64,000 nt of DNA from Sporosarcina gallistercoris (GCF_014836415.1 NZ_JACSQY010000001.1:248001-312000); one strand, 5' to 3'. Positions 26,174 through 36,044 are shown, counted from the first letter of the stretch. Notes: generated by a model not told the origin, from the sequence alone. Program-made: numbers and translations.

Positions 26174-26566
26174 TTAGCCATACATTTCACTTTTTCTTGT
26201 TAAAAGAATTTGAATATCCTCCGAGTTTTGTTCACTTAATCCATCAAAATGTGTTTTAGAGAATATCAACTCATTGTAACCCCAAATGGCAGATATAGCC
26301 TCCTCATTATCTCCATAAAAATCAAAGTACCACTGTTTAGGTACATTTTTATCAATAACTTCAAATAGTTCTGAGGGATACCAATAAGCCATATCATAAT
26401 CATCATATAGTAAATATCTCAGTCCATTTTCATAAAGTACTATCCCACAAACATTATATATTTTGCCAACTTCTATCTCATTATAAGTTGTTTTTAATCT
26501 AACACCCTCTTCTACTTTTTCAGGGCTAAACATATACCCTTCAATAGATATGCATTTAACTTTCAT
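26174..26566 (-). CDS. candidate immunity protein for RHS toxin 1
   Basis: A 130-aa soluble, acidic protein with many aromatic residues (YLLYDDYDMAYWYPSELFEV, KQWYFDFYGDNEEAISAIWGYNE). It has no signal peptide or membrane helix. It is the first gene downstream of the large RHS gene, 235 bp away, on the same strand and ended by a terminator, the usual place for a polymorphic-toxin immunity gene. I do not recognise a named family. ATG at 26566 follows AGAGG at 8 bp; a TTG two codons earlier is less likely. The 5' part of an IS110 remnant lies in the gap to the RHS gene. Confidence 0.6.
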   Translation of the reverse strand: MKVKCISIEGYMFSPEKVEEGVRLKTTYNEIEVGKIYNVCGIVLYENGLRYLLYDDYDMAYWYPSELFEVIDKNVPKQWYFDFYGDNEEAISAIWGYNELIFSKTHFDGLSEQNSEDIQILLTRKSEMYG

Positions 26567-26603
26567 ATACAATACCTCTTTCTATAAGTGTCGATGTATC
26601 CGT

Positions 26604-26696
26604 AAAAGGATTCAAATCTTAGTCAAGATTAATCAATTTGCTGCGCAAACACTCGTCATTGGAATAGATATCGCGAAACACACCCACCACGCCTAA
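26604..26696 (+). pseudogene. IS110-family transposase, N-terminal fragment
   Basis: The plus-strand frame QILVKINQFAAQTLVIGIDI-AKHTHHA ends in a stop at 26694. GIDIAKxTHxA is the first Asp-containing block of IS110-type DEDD transposases. Only ~30 codons remain. It lies between the RHS toxin gene and its candidate immunity gene. Confidence 0.55.
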
Positions 26697-26800
26697 ATGG
26701 TGGGTGAATGGGAAGCTTCTGAAGAAGTCACTCCTATTATGTTTAGCGATTTGACACTCGGCTCGATACCAAGAGAGCTTTTTTCTTTTCCAGATGAATT

Positions 26801-29800
26801 CTACTTAAACTTAAAGTCATCAAATTTCCCTGTTTTTATATTGTAATTAAAGTGAATATTTATAGTTCCTTTTTTCCCTGTTTTTATAGTCCTTTGCATT
26901 TTGACCCATCCCTCAGAACCTGGCCATCTCTTATCATTCATCTTTTTCTTACCAACGACTTCTTTTGCGCCTTTTAAAGGATTTGAGAGTATTTCTTTCA
27001 TTGCTAACTGTTCTTCTAGGTTGTTAGGAGTGGTCCTTCCAGTTGAACCTCTACCTAATGATTTCTTTTTCATTTGGTTTTTTAAAGCTTTCGTTGCATC
27101 TTTCATAGATTTTTTTAGCAGTGACTTTGCAACCTTCTTTACTACTTGTCTACCACCTACATAAATAAGAACGATAATGAGAGGATTTTCACCGTCAGAA
27201 TCCGACAACATCACTGGGTTATTATCTGCATAGTTGTATCCATTTAATGTAACCGGGTTTTGGAGATCTCCCTGTACAGGGTCTCGAGACAAAAACGAAC
27301 CTGTATCCGAATTATAGTATCTGGCCACCAAATAATAGAGATTTGTACCTTCATCAAAACGATATCCTGAATAACGATAAGGATTTATGGTAGCCATAAT
27401 CCCGTTTTGTGATAGAATATTCCCCCAAGCATCATACGTATAAGACGCGACGACAGCTCCACTTTTATCAGTCAAGGCTATAACATCACCATGTTGATTG
27501 AAAAGATAATAATAGGTTTGACCTTTGTAACTCATTGTTAGAGGGTTTCCATTATCATCATACATATATTCTCTTAATAATTGATTATTTCCATCTGTTT
27601 CATAAAGGACCTTATCACCATCATAAATATAATAAATTTGGCCATCTGCAGTATTACTGCTAATTCTTTTTCCTTCTTCGTCATATGTGTAAGTTGCAAT
27701 TGTTTTTCCACTTAAATCTTTAATCTCTTCTAATTCATTAAAATTGTTAAACCGATAAGATCTTTTACCATCCCATTTCAGATTACCAATCTCGTCATAT
27801 TGATACTCTTGGTCTTCTGCTTTTATAATCTGATTATCAGCATTGTAATTATAAACAACTGTTGTGGTAGTACCATTTTTCGTTGTTTGTTTTGTCTCTC
27901 TATTTCCTGCTTTATCATACTTATAAGATATTACTGTTCCATTGGTTAGTTGCTCCGATATAAGTTGATTTTGCTCATCGTAATCATAAATAGTGGTACC
28001 TGCATTGGAGTGAATTTTTTTTATTGAATGAATTTCATCATACTCGTATATATAAGTATCTACGGTATTTCCATCGTTATTTTTAATAGTGTAATTTATT
28101 AAACGATTACGGTCATAACCCATAGAAATAGAGCTACCGTTAGGGTACGAAATCATTTTAGGGGATCCGTCCTGGTTATATTGAAAAGAAGCCGCTGTAG
28201 AATTATTTCTTTTCAATTCCTTCGTTCTATAAACATCATCTGGAATAAATTCAAGTGTCGTTGAAGGATTTGACCCAACAGTATACTTTAACTGAGAGTT
28301 GTATTCATCCCCAAGATAACTGTATTCTAACAAGTTATTTCCTTCTTGAATAGATTTAATCGAATCATTATCGTAATATAAAAATTGTTTTGATATTGTA
28401 GTTCCTCGATAAATAGAAGAAAGTCGATCTCCCTCATATGAGTATTTCCAACTTGGAATCCCATTAGAATATATATTAGTTATTCGATTTAGGTTATCGT
28501 ATGAACTTCTGATTATTTGGTTATTTGGCAGAATTACTTCTATTAGGTTGCTGTTTGCATCATATTTGTAATTTGTTATTTTATTAATGGAATTAGTTTC
28601 TTTTGTAAGCAAATTCTGGCCGTTATACTCATACTTAGTTACAAAATTCTTTGCATTAATTATATTTCTGATATTTCCATTACTATCATATTGATAACCC
28701 GTTTCCCCAAACATTGGATCAATGACTTTTTCTATTTCGCCTCTTAAATTATAGGAATAAGAAAAAGGTTCTTTTGGTCCGTTTTTTGTCTGCAGTAAGT
28801 TTCCTTTTAAATCTGTTTTAAGAATTGAAGTACTTCCAAAATCATCCGTACTTTTCGTTGTTTTTATCGAACTAACGTAGTCAATTAATATTGTATCCTT
28901 TGTTCCGTTCGGATAAATCACTGATTCTAAATCACCGTATACATTATAGTTATATGTAGTTATGAGTCTGCCATTATCAGCGATAGCATCTGTGATTTCA
29001 AGGGTTTTCAAATCTCCGTTTTTGTAATATGTGCGAGTGATAGTCTTATTGTTTGAGTCAATTTCAACTTCAATATTATTGTATGTTGTATACTTGAATC
29101 TTTGAATATTTCCTTCTGGATCTGTTGTAGATAACAAGTTTCCGTTAGTATCGTATGTGTTTTTAGTCAATAACCCAGCTTTTTTTTCTGTGAGAACATC
29201 GTAATTGGCATTTAATGTATATATAGTTTCTAATCCAGCATCGTCTACTTTACGTTCTACCACATAGTTGTCATTGGTATAATAAGTAGTCTGATAACCG
29301 TTTGGGTCTTTTACTTTAGCTATCTTATTTTTTGTATCTAATGAATACTCTGTTCCTGGTCTGTCAAGAGGGTCTTTTACACCGTTAATCTCTTGTGGCT
29401 CCTGGACTTTCACTAAGAAACCATTTTCGTAGTTATAATCAGTTCTCCGTCCATTTGGGTCAATAACTGCGGATATCATCCCGTCTTCATACTCGAAACT
29501 GCTTTTAATTGATGTACCTGTAGTAATGTCTTTTAACTCATCTACGTTCTTAACGGTTCCATCGGAATTATACATATACGTAAATTTGATTCCTTCATAG
29601 GTAGCAGTTTCTATATATCCGTCAGAATTATATGTGAATCGTAAGAGCTTATTCAAATTATTTCCTAAATCTGTACTAATAGTTATCAAGCGATTACTGG
29701 AATCATATCCATAATTAATTTTATTTCCATGCCGATCTATTTGATTTTCAATATAAGCTATTTTTACAACTGTATCCTGATTTGATTCGCGAATTTTAAA

Positions 29801-31699
29801 AAAAGTTTCTATTCCATCTGTGTCTTTTAATGTATAGAAGTCTGTTCCTGTCTTTTTAATGGACTCATATCTTCCAGGTCCTGAATAATAGGTTGCTGTA
29901 GGTCCATCATAATTAAATTCGTGGTCTGTTCCATCTTCATCTTGGTAATTAATAATATTTGCAGTTCCTTTAATGTTTAAGAACAATTTTTCATTACCGG
30001 TAAAAGTCCAACCTCGACCCATTACAGATTGTTCAGATGATTTGCTGTTATACGTTCTCGCAAAAGAAAAATTGAATTCTCCACGTCCCATGATAGAAAA
30101 ATCATTATATTGAATGATATTATTTCCAGTGGTTAAATTTGAATAGCTCGTCCCTCCGATGAGAGGATAGGAGGTATAAGGCCAATATTCTTCTAGCCCT
30201 AAACGTGCGTTTGTACGATAAGTAATCACTAATAATGGTTTATACTTTTGATTAACAGTATTTTCACTGGCCACGAATTTCTTGTAGATATTTGTGGCTT
30301 CATTATCACTTTTCAACAGGAAACCAAAGTTTGTTTCAGGTTTATTCTTCCACTCTTGAATAATATGAATTGGAAAATCCCACTTTTTCATTTCGTTATC
30401 TAGGCTGCTTGGGGACGTCAAGTTTCTAACAGTAGATAACTTGTTGCTTGTTACATAGTCCCCGCCTTTGTTTGTCCAAGCAGTAGAGGGAATAGTTTTA
30501 GAATACGTCCATGATGCTTGATTCTCTTCCCAATCTGTCGTTAACTTAAAAAGGCTTATATCGATAGGAGCGCTGTTATTTGTGGATGAAAACCAAAGAT
30601 TCAAGCTCGACGACAAAATGGTGGTAGATTTTGGAATGCTTGATAAGTCAAATTTTAAAAGCGAACGTAAGGTATTATTACTGGATGTCCCTCCACCCAG
30701 TTCTAGATCATTTCCTCCTGTTTGTGTCGAGAATCCACTTCGTAAATTAGTATCTTCTACATAAGGTGTGGATTGAAGTCTTACAATAGTCGGATCAATA
30801 GTAATAGGGTATGACCGATTAGGTTCCTCTAGCCACTCCTTGTTAGGTATTAAGTAGAGAAACAATTCATTATTAATTATTTCATGTTTTAATTCTACAT
30901 TATAGGAAATAGATTCTTCTGGAATGGATTCAATCTCTGTAGCTTCTTTAAATTCTTTAGGAATATAAGAATCATACATGTATGGTGCTTCAAAATAATA
31001 AAGTTGCTCATTGGTATCCTTAGAATAGAGATATAAAGTGTCACCGACTTCTTTGACAACCATTCCTTCTAAGTTCATTTTATAAGTGAATCTTTCGGGG
31101 AAACCTTTTTGTGGCTTCTCATTATAGATAATATCTTCCTTGATACGGTCTGCCCCTACTGTGTATTTAATATCAATATTTTTATACACGTCTGGATAAG
31201 TAATAGAATCTTCCGCAACTATTCCTTTAACAGAAGCAGGTTCTTCTTTTGTATGTTCCAATGGCTCAAGTTGGAGTTCTGCTAAATGTTGCTCTTCCTT
31301 AATTTGAATATAAGGAGTATCGGGGGTTTGTTTTTGATCAAATTCAACTGTAAACGCATTGGCTTTATTTTGATAAACATTTTTTGAGGAATCAGTTACT
31401 AACTCGTTATTGATTTCTTCCCATTCATTTTTTCCGTTTTTGAAGTGAAGTGGAATTTGAGAGATTTGTGCAGTATAAGTGCCATCAGCATTCAAGAATG
31501 TTTTAGAGTTTTCTGTCCTTTTTTCTATTACTTCCTTCTTGCTTTGTTTATCTTTTAATTTTGTTTGATAATTGTCTTCTGAATTTGTTTCTCCATAAGC
31601 AAAAGCAAACTCTGAAAAAGGAGCATAAGACATAAGCATAGCCAAAACTATAAGACTAGAAAGCCACTTATGACCTCGTTTTTTTAATTTTTTTCTCAT
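26801..31699 (-). CDS. WapA/RHS-type secreted polymorphic toxin 1
   Basis: A 1632-aa cell-surface toxin. It has a signal peptide (about 1-34, ending AFAYG), an N-terminal ~300-residue region, a DNRLRE-like domain (VEDTNLRSGFSTQTGGNDLE, about 310-480) and then a long array of YD/RHS repeats (about 500-1480, for example YDSNGNI, YEYDEIG, GTVISYKYDKAGNRE). The RHS-core closing motif SRDPVQGDLQNPVTLNGYNYADNNP sits near 1500. The variable C-terminus (~110 aa) contains RWPGSEGWVKMQRTIK and INIHFNYNIKTGKFDDFKFK, a pattern seen in several RHS/CDI toxin tips; its activity is not known to me. Such proteins deliver the tip into neighbouring cells by contact. The N-terminal 1500 residues are paralogous to 36045-40958 and the tip is unrelated. 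Confidence 0.88.
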   Translation of the reverse strand: MRKKLKKRGHKWLSSLIVLAMLMSYAPFSEFAFAYGETNSEDNYQTKLKDKQSKKEVIEKRTENSKTFLNADGTYTAQISQIPLHFKNGKNEWEEINNELVTDSSKNVYQNKANAFTVEFDQKQTPDTPYIQIKEEQHLAELQLEPLEHTKEEPASVKGIVAEDSITYPDVYKNIDIKYTVGADRIKEDIIYNEKPQKGFPERFTYKMNLEGMVVKEVGDTLYLYSKDTNEQLYYFEAPYMYDSYIPKEFKEATEIESIPEESISYNVELKHEIINNELFLYLIPNKEWLEEPNRSYPITIDPTIVRLQSTPYVEDTNLRSGFSTQTGGNDLELGGGTSSNNTLRSLLKFDLSSIPKSTTILSSSLNLWFSSTNNSAPIDISLFKLTTDWEENQASWTYSKTIPSTAWTNKGGDYVTSNKLSTVRNLTSPSSLDNEMKKWDFPIHIIQEWKNKPETNFGFLLKSDNEATNIYKKFVASENTVNQKYKPLLVITYRTNARLGLEEYWPYTSYPLIGGTSYSNLTTGNNIIQYNDFSIMGRGEFNFSFARTYNSKSSEQSVMGRGWTFTGNEKLFLNIKGTANIINYQDEDGTDHEFNYDGPTATYYSGPGRYESIKKTGTDFYTLKDTDGIETFFKIRESNQDTVVKIAYIENQIDRHGNKINYGYDSSNRLITISTDLGNNLNKLLRFTYNSDGYIETATYEGIKFTYMYNSDGTVKNVDELKDITTGTSIKSSFEYEDGMISAVIDPNGRRTDYNYENGFLVKVQEPQEINGVKDPLDRPGTEYSLDTKNKIAKVKDPNGYQTTYYTNDNYVVERKVDDAGLETIYTLNANYDVLTEKKAGLLTKNTYDTNGNLLSTTDPEGNIQRFKYTTYNNIEVEIDSNNKTITRTYYKNGDLKTLEITDAIADNGRLITTYNYNVYGDLESVIYPNGTKDTILIDYVSSIKTTKSTDDFGSTSILKTDLKGNLLQTKNGPKEPFSYSYNLRGEIEKVIDPMFGETGYQYDSNGNIRNIINAKNFVTKYEYNGQNLLTKETNSINKITNYKYDANSNLIEVILPNNQIIRSSYDNLNRITNIYSNGIPSWKYSYEGDRLSSIYRGTTISKQFLYYDNDSIKSIQEGNNLLEYSYLGDEYNSQLKYTVGSNPSTTLEFIPDDVYRTKELKRNNSTAASFQYNQDGSPKMISYPNGSSISMGYDRNRLINYTIKNNDGNTVDTYIYEYDEIHSIKKIHSNAGTTIYDYDEQNQLISEQLTNGTVISYKYDKAGNRETKQTTKNGTTTTVVYNYNADNQIIKAEDQEYQYDEIGNLKWDGKRSYRFNNFNELEEIKDLSGKTIATYTYDEEGKRISSNTADGQIYYIYDGDKVLYETDGNNQLLREYMYDDNGNPLTMSYKGQTYYYLFNQHGDVIALTDKSGAVVASYTYDAWGNILSQNGIMATINPYRYSGYRFDEGTNLYYLVARYYNSDTGSFLSRDPVQGDLQNPVTLNGYNYADNNPVMLSDSDGENPLIIVLIYVGGRQVVKKVAKSLLKKSMKDATKALKNQMKKKSLGRGSTGRTTPNNLEEQLAMKEILSNPLKGAKEVVGKKKMNDKRWPGSEGWVKMQRTIKTGKKGTINIHFNYNIKTGKFDDFKFK

Positions 31700-32312
31700 A
31701 ATATTTTTTCCTTCCTAATTTATACTTAGTATTTTATTAATCAAATTTAATTGTACCAACTCCTCTATTTTTCGAGCTTCCCTAAACTTCAAATGCATTC
31801 TAGTGATGATTTATTACTTATAAGATCACTATTTTTTCAGTAGAATCGTACTATGTCACATTATTGATATTTAGTAAGACAATTTTTTAAATAGATAAAA
31901 TATTGTTTCCACCTTTTCAGATGTCCAAATTAATACAAAAATAACGGTATATTCTAATTTCCGTTTTGGGGCTACAGATTGGCATAGATAAAAACATTGC
32001 TACAATTCCTAAAAGTTCTCCTCCCTTTATCTAACTTTGATAGTATAAAATGTTTTACATACTATAAGAATGGGTAAATATAATCGTTTTTGTCTATTTC
32101 ATCAAGAGATCCTCAGCAATTACTGTTGCTAGTAAGCCTATTTTTTTGCTATACAGTGTTAGCTGGTAAGTTAAAAGTACATAAGTCCATTTAAAATACA
32201 CAAGCTTGCTAGTCTTAGATTATGTTTTTTTCTAGGATGTGATATAGCATTCATTATGTCTTCAGTGAAGTTCAAAATATGGGTGTGATGTATGTTATTT
32301 TCCCCTCTGGCC
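31700..32312. other. upstream region of RHS toxin 1
   Basis: About 610 bp of AT-rich DNA without a credible gene. It should hold the promoter of the RHS gene near its right-hand start (31700-31900). I see no clear operator or repeat. Confidence 0.4.
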
Positions 32313-32342
32313 AAATAAAAAAAGAGTAGCCTTAGCCACTCT
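32313..32342 (-). terminator. terminator at the end of the recombinase fragment
   Basis: A hairpin (AGAGTGGC-TAA-GGCTACTCT with one G-T pair) overlaps the last codons of the truncated frame and is followed on the minus strand by seven T residues. Confidence 0.75.
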
Positions 32343-32945
32343 TAATAATCCGATTCTCTATAAATATCATTTGCCTTGTCAACGCCACCTTTTTGTTGTT
32401 GAATGAACCATTGCAAGATTTCATCAAACGAAATCGTTGAAAAGTCTTCCTCTTTTCGTACAAAATACGTTTCTAGCGTGTGTTTATAATGAAGGATCGT
32501 CAGTTCACTCATATCCGAAATTTCCATAGACTGGAAGTACTCATTCACGACTTCCTTGTTGGTTGGTTTACTAAAAGTCTTATCCATCACCCAGTACTTT
32601 TTTGACGCATTTTTCTCAACCCAGAATAAGTCGATGGGCGGTTTCGCCATATACTCCTTCCGGACACAAAAGAAAGAAAATGAACGTAACACCTGCTTGT
32701 AGTTGTTGATGGTTCGAATGCTCCTATAGGGATCTTGCAGGGAAAAGCATTCGTCAATCTGCTTTCGATCTACTTGTGTAAAATTGACAGGATTCGCCTC
32801 AAAATAACGGTGTAGGAAAATTCCATATTCTTCAATCGTTTTTTTCGTTCGCTTCCTAATTCTTCAGATACAATAAAAAATTATTGATTACGTCCTTGTT
32901 CTCCTCAACAGAAAACCGTCCTTTCACTTCCCAGTATAGTATAGT
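32342..32945 (-). pseudogene. broken slot-3 tyrosine recombinase fused to a cassette junction
   Basis: This stretch matches the middle of the 635-aa recombinase of module 2: YWEVKGRFSVEENKDVIN, then after a frameshift near KN-stop the frame resumes with FFCVRKEYMAKPPIDLFWVE and continues to EILQWFIQQQKGG. It covers parts of core-binding domains 3 and 4 only; both the N-terminus and the whole catalytic domain are missing. The right end abuts the 20-bp junction (32948-32967) and the left end switches to unrelated codons before a terminator. It looks like a deletion product of a third module. Confidence 0.8.
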
Positions 32946-32947
32946 AG

Positions 32948-32967
32948 TAGCGTTAGTCGCCTTTTCC
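32948..32967 (-). other. cassette junction site 3 (remnant)
   Basis: The 20 bases GGAAAAGGCGACTAACGCTA are the same as at site 2 and differ by one base from site 1. Here they are followed not by an S-layer frame but by the recombinase fragment, so a rearrangement joined the junction to downstream module DNA. Confidence 0.65.
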
Positions 32968-32986
32968 GTTCGTTATGCTAACCACA

Positions 32987-33031
32987 AAAAACGCTCCAAT
33001 CCCTTAAGTATCAAGGGATTGGAGCGTTTTT
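32987..33031. terminator. hairpin upstream of junction remnant
   Basis: A 19-bp stem (AAAAACGCTCCAATCCCTT and its complement) with a 7-nt loop, nearly the same as the hairpin at 24902-24942. It also sits ~20 bp from the junction. Confidence 0.8.
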
Positions 33032-33040
33032 CGATTTCTT

Positions 33041-33190
33041 AAAAATCACGTTAAAGTAGGTCTTCGTGATCAGCTCGGGCATAGTACGATAGAAACCACA
33101 GTGCTCTATACCAACCTTTCGCAGGATGAACAACGAGAGGTATTGAAGAAAATGGATAAAGAACCTGAAGAGAGAAATGAAAGTGAATAG
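33041..33190 (+). pseudogene. C-terminal fragment of a tyrosine recombinase (plus strand), copy 2
   Basis: The same 49-codon tail as at 24954-25103, with a few substitutions (HVKVGLRDQLGHSTIETTV and EEVLKK-type changes near the end). It keeps the GHSTIETT and LYTNL blocks and an in-frame stop. Again its 5' part is missing up to the hairpin. Confidence 0.7.
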
Positions 33191-33591
33191 TATTAAAAAC
33201 CCACTAACATTAGTAGGCGAATCCAAAAAATGGGATAGAAAAATGATACCTCTAGGAATGTCTCGTAACGTCGATGAATTAGGATGAATTGTGTAATCAC
33301 AAGGGGTGAACACGAGCATTGGGTATTGATGCCGGTACCCATATCCGTTAGTGCCTGCATGTTGACAGAAGAGATTTCAAATTAAAATGAAGAATATTCG
33401 GGGTATCATTCTTAGCCTAACAGGAGCGAAATAATGATTAGAAATCCTTAGAAATAGTGAATTACTCCTATCCCCTTCTAGAAGATATACATGTATGGTG
33501 TCCATAACCAACAAAATTATACCCCAAAGCATTGTCTGGATTGGCAGACGATGCTTTGGGGTATATTATCATGTTCAAATTTATTAGAAAG

Positions 33592-33745
33592 CTACTGTAA
33601 CATCAATTCTAAGCGCATTGGCATTGGCTTTGCCTCTAAAAAACCTTGAATCCCACCATATCCCAAGTTAGTGAAAAATCGTTTAGCTGAATAAAGACTT
33701 AACGGAATAAAATTAGAAGTTTTGTTCGTTTTCTGACTCTAATTC
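33592..33745 (-). pseudogene. C-terminal coding remnant, possibly acetyltransferase-like
   Basis: About 50 codons end in PMPMRLELMLQ and stop, with SAKRFFTNLGYGG upstream. The pattern (A-x-x-F-x-x-x-L-G-[YF]) is loosely like the end of GNAT acetyltransferases, but too little remains to assign a family. There is no start codon. It abuts the end of the ~600-bp repeat. Confidence 0.3.
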
Positions 33746-33838
33746 AGTTATTGGTTCACAAAGGTAGCAAACGATATATTCTCTTAAAGTAGTTTATTCA
33801 AATTTCATTATTTTATTATTATCAGCTGCAAACATAGG

Positions 33839-34267
33839 CTATTCACTTGTTAATATAAGCTCTCGCGAATTGACATCATAAATTTTATAATCAATTTCAA
33901 ACTGATGGTCTTTTGTAACTGTCACCTCACAATAATACGGGATTGAATCTCCATAAGCGTCAAGTGCAGGAATATGGTTAAAAGTAAATAAATCACCTGA
34001 ATCAAGCATTTCGAAGTTTGATTCTTTAAAACGTCCTGAGGAAGTTAATTCGATGGTGCATTCCCCTCTAACAACATCATATTCCTTTAGTAGTATGTAT
34101 TTTAGACTTGGCAGAGTAATTACTAAAAGGAAAACACCAAATAGAAGGGCGCCAGTGGCCTTGACTACATTTGGTAATGTAAAGTCCTTTTCAACATACA
34201 TAAAACCAAATATAAATACTGCCATTAGAATTGACAAAGCTCCTATTATCAGCATAATATAAAACAT
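33839..34267 (-). CDS. two-helix membrane protein, hypothetical
   Basis: A 142-aa protein with two membrane helices (about 3-22 and 35-58) and an extracytoplasmic C-terminal domain (about 60-142) that is beta-rich (DVVRGECTIELTSSG, YYCEVTVTKDHQFEIDYKIY). It lies between the two RHS loci on the same strand, so it may be an orphan immunity gene left after loss of a toxin tip, as is common at RHS/wapA loci. I do not recognise the family. The start ATG at 34267 has only a weak ribosome site. It appears intact. Confidence 0.55.
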   Translation of the reverse strand: MFYIMLIIGALSILMAVFIFGFMYVEKDFTLPNVVKATGALLFGVFLLVITLPSLKYILLKEYDVVRGECTIELTSSGRFKESNFEMLDSGDLFTFNHIPALDAYGDSIPYYCEVTVTKDHQFEIDYKIYDVNSRELILTSE

Positions 34268-34481
34268 TTTTCACATCCCCATATTGTCTTTTTAATTATA
34301 TTTACGTATTTTCATTAAAATGGTTCCATCTTAGAGAATCTAGATAGTATATTTTCTACTGTTTAGATTTTCTTTCATTTAACTAACCTGACCGTTATTT
34401 CAATAAGAAAAATGAGCTGCAATAGCAACTCGATGATCTTCAACTAAAGCCCTCGATAGTTTGAAAAGTGTAGATGGCGAC

Positions 34482-34656
34482 AAATCATATAAAAGCTGAC
34501 CCAAGTATAGAAGCTACTGCAAATGTTGTACGTTTTGCTTTTAGTTCCCTAACCACCGCACTTAATATTAAAATGCCTAAGACGAAAAACATATAGGGCA
34601 TAACCCGCTAATGCAATAACAATAACTGATAAGACAACTCCTAATACTTTCAGCAT
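34482..34656 (-). pseudogene. frameshifted small membrane protein, DUF3953-like
   Basis: MLKVLGVVLSVIVIALAGYA in one frame is continued by PYMFFVLGILILSAVVREL and KAKRTTFAVASILGSAF in the next. Together they look like the two-helix DUF3953 proteins of bacilli, with a short deletion or frameshift around 34598. The unframed version would stop after LRHFNIKCGG. It is probably inactive. Just downstream (about 34400-34480) another short coding-like piece, LFKLSRALVEDHRVAIAAHF, remains unassigned. Confidence 0.4.
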
Positions 34657-34718
34657 TTTACTTCTGCAAATCGTATATATTTTTTGTATATCTATATAAC
34701 TTAGAAGTCTGTTTGTTA

Positions 34719-34893
34719 TTACGGAGGCAAACACTTAGTTACGCTGTACGTGGTCTGTTCAATGCCTAGACGAACATCTTCAGTTGTTACTTTGGTGTTC
34801 CAATACCCACGTTCACCGACTTTAATATGCGACGCTTCATCCGCCAAATGCATCGTGACTTTTTTACACCAGTCGTTATGCTTCCGGTTAGGT
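34719..34893 (-). pseudogene. unidentified coding remnant
   Basis: The minus-strand frame RKHNDWCKKVTMHLADEASH, then IKVGERGYWNTKVTTEDVRL and GIEQTTYSVTK, to a TAA at 34719 has convincing protein character. It has no proper start and no recognised family. The internal ATG at MHLADE lacks a ribosome site. Confidence 0.35.
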
Positions 34894-35713
34894 TATTTAA
34901 AATTAGCTGCTACCTTGCAATCTAATATGTCTTGGATCGTCAAAAACAAGTGCCGCTATCAGTCTTCTCTAACGATTGAAAATGATTAAATGCTTGTTTA
35001 TTTTGGAAAGTACAAATAGCATTTCCCTTTTATATCTTGCCTGTTGCTGTGCCACTCACGATTGTTATTAATAAAACATCCGCATTAATTTGATGCACAG
35101 GTAGCGGTAATTTTGAAAAGGAATAATAAATTCTCTTCTGGACCAACAAAGTGAATACGTAGTATTTGTTTAGTGTATGTGTTTAATTATTTTATTTTTG
35201 TCTTTTTTATCAAATTTCTAAATAAACAAAAAATTAGTAAACCACTATTTTAAAAGGTTTTTACGTGTTTATCGTTTGATTTAAACTTGTTATAACGGAA
35301 CCTATTTGCGTCGGATGACATATGCGAAACGTTATGCATCAGTAGATAGTGCTTGTTTGTATACCAAATGTACACCTATTTAATAAATTTAAACTTATTT
35401 AATCGAAGTCAAACTACCAATATCAAACTTGAGTACTGTACATTAAAAGAGGAGGCAACCGCCCCCTCTTCTTTTTCTTGTAAAAAAAGATTCTTAATTA
35501 AAATCAAAATTTTCACTTTATAAACAAGTTTATTTAGATACGTCTATCATCTTTTCTATAAATAAATTTAAATTTTCTTCATTTGGATATTGATATGAGA
35601 ATTTTTGCTTACACACTATTATATAATTTTTTTAGTTATCTATATCTTTCAGCTTTTTGAAAGGGTATTGTTTCATAACTTTGATTTCCTATTAGTCAAG
35701 GTTTTAATGTAAA
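34894..35713. other. AT-rich intergenic region
   Basis: About 820 bp with no supported gene. It has one GC-containing hairpin (AGAGGAGGCAACCGCCCCCTCTT, about 35447-35470) with a T-rich tail on the plus strand that looks like a terminator, although no plus-strand gene precedes it. Confidence 0.4.
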
Positions 35714-35748
35714 AAGCCAGAGAGCAAAAATAATTTGCACTCTGACTT
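35714..35748 (-). terminator. terminator of the RHS 2 locus
   Basis: A 15-bp imperfect stem (AAGTCAGAGTGCAAA / TTTGCTCTCTGGCTT) is followed on the minus strand by TTTACATT, 40 bp after the small membrane gene. Confidence 0.8.
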
Positions 35749-35789
35749 CTTATTTCCAGGTTATTCGAGACATATAGACATATTGTTTT

Positions 35790-36029
35790 CTATATGAAGA
35801 GAATAATTATCTCTTTAATTATAGTTATAACGAATATAACTTGAAGTATTTGTAATAATACTGTCAATATTTTGTAGCCCGTAGTCTTGGCGAATCTTAT
35901 AAAACCTGTCATTATAATTATTTGTATTACAAAATATATTATTGGATTAAAATGTATAAAGTAAAACAGCGCTAACCAAACGCTAGAGATTAACAACAAA
36001 AAATCGAATCCGAAAGTCATATTGTTCAT
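35790..36029 (-). CDS. small membrane protein, candidate immunity to RHS toxin 2
   Basis: A 79-aa, almost wholly hydrophobic protein with about three membrane helices (FLLLISSVWLALFYFIHF, IIYFVIQIIIMTGFIRF, VLLQILQVIFVITIIKEIII). It starts 15 bp after the RHS stop; ATG at 36029 follows GAGG at 6 bp and the site overlaps the end of the toxin gene. Immunity proteins against membrane-acting toxins are typically integral membrane proteins, and the toxin tip of the preceding gene is itself hydrophobic. The family is not recognised. It ends at a terminator, so toxin and partner form a closed unit. Confidence 0.6.
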   Translation of the reverse strand: MNNMTFGFDFLLLISSVWLALFYFIHFNPIIYFVIQIIIMTGFIRFAKTTGYKILTVLLQILQVIFVITIIKEIIILFI

Positions 36030-36044
36030 ATGCATCCTCATTTA

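Larger units (their letters stand above)
32985..33600. repeat. ~600-bp duplicated segment, copy 2
   Basis: Second copy of the segment at 24900-25560, in the same orientation relative to the junction. Parts of the middle (about 33330-33360) are shorter than in copy 1. The terminal imperfect hairpin ATACCCCAAAGCATTG...CAGACGATGCTTTGGGGTAT (33519-33565) is better paired than in copy 1, which argues that this hairpin is under selection or recently copied. Confidence 0.75.

Noticed and set aside
33011..33319. 102-codon minus-strand frame in the second repeat copy
   Set aside because: It is antisense to the recombinase tail and hairpin and is not conserved in the first copy.
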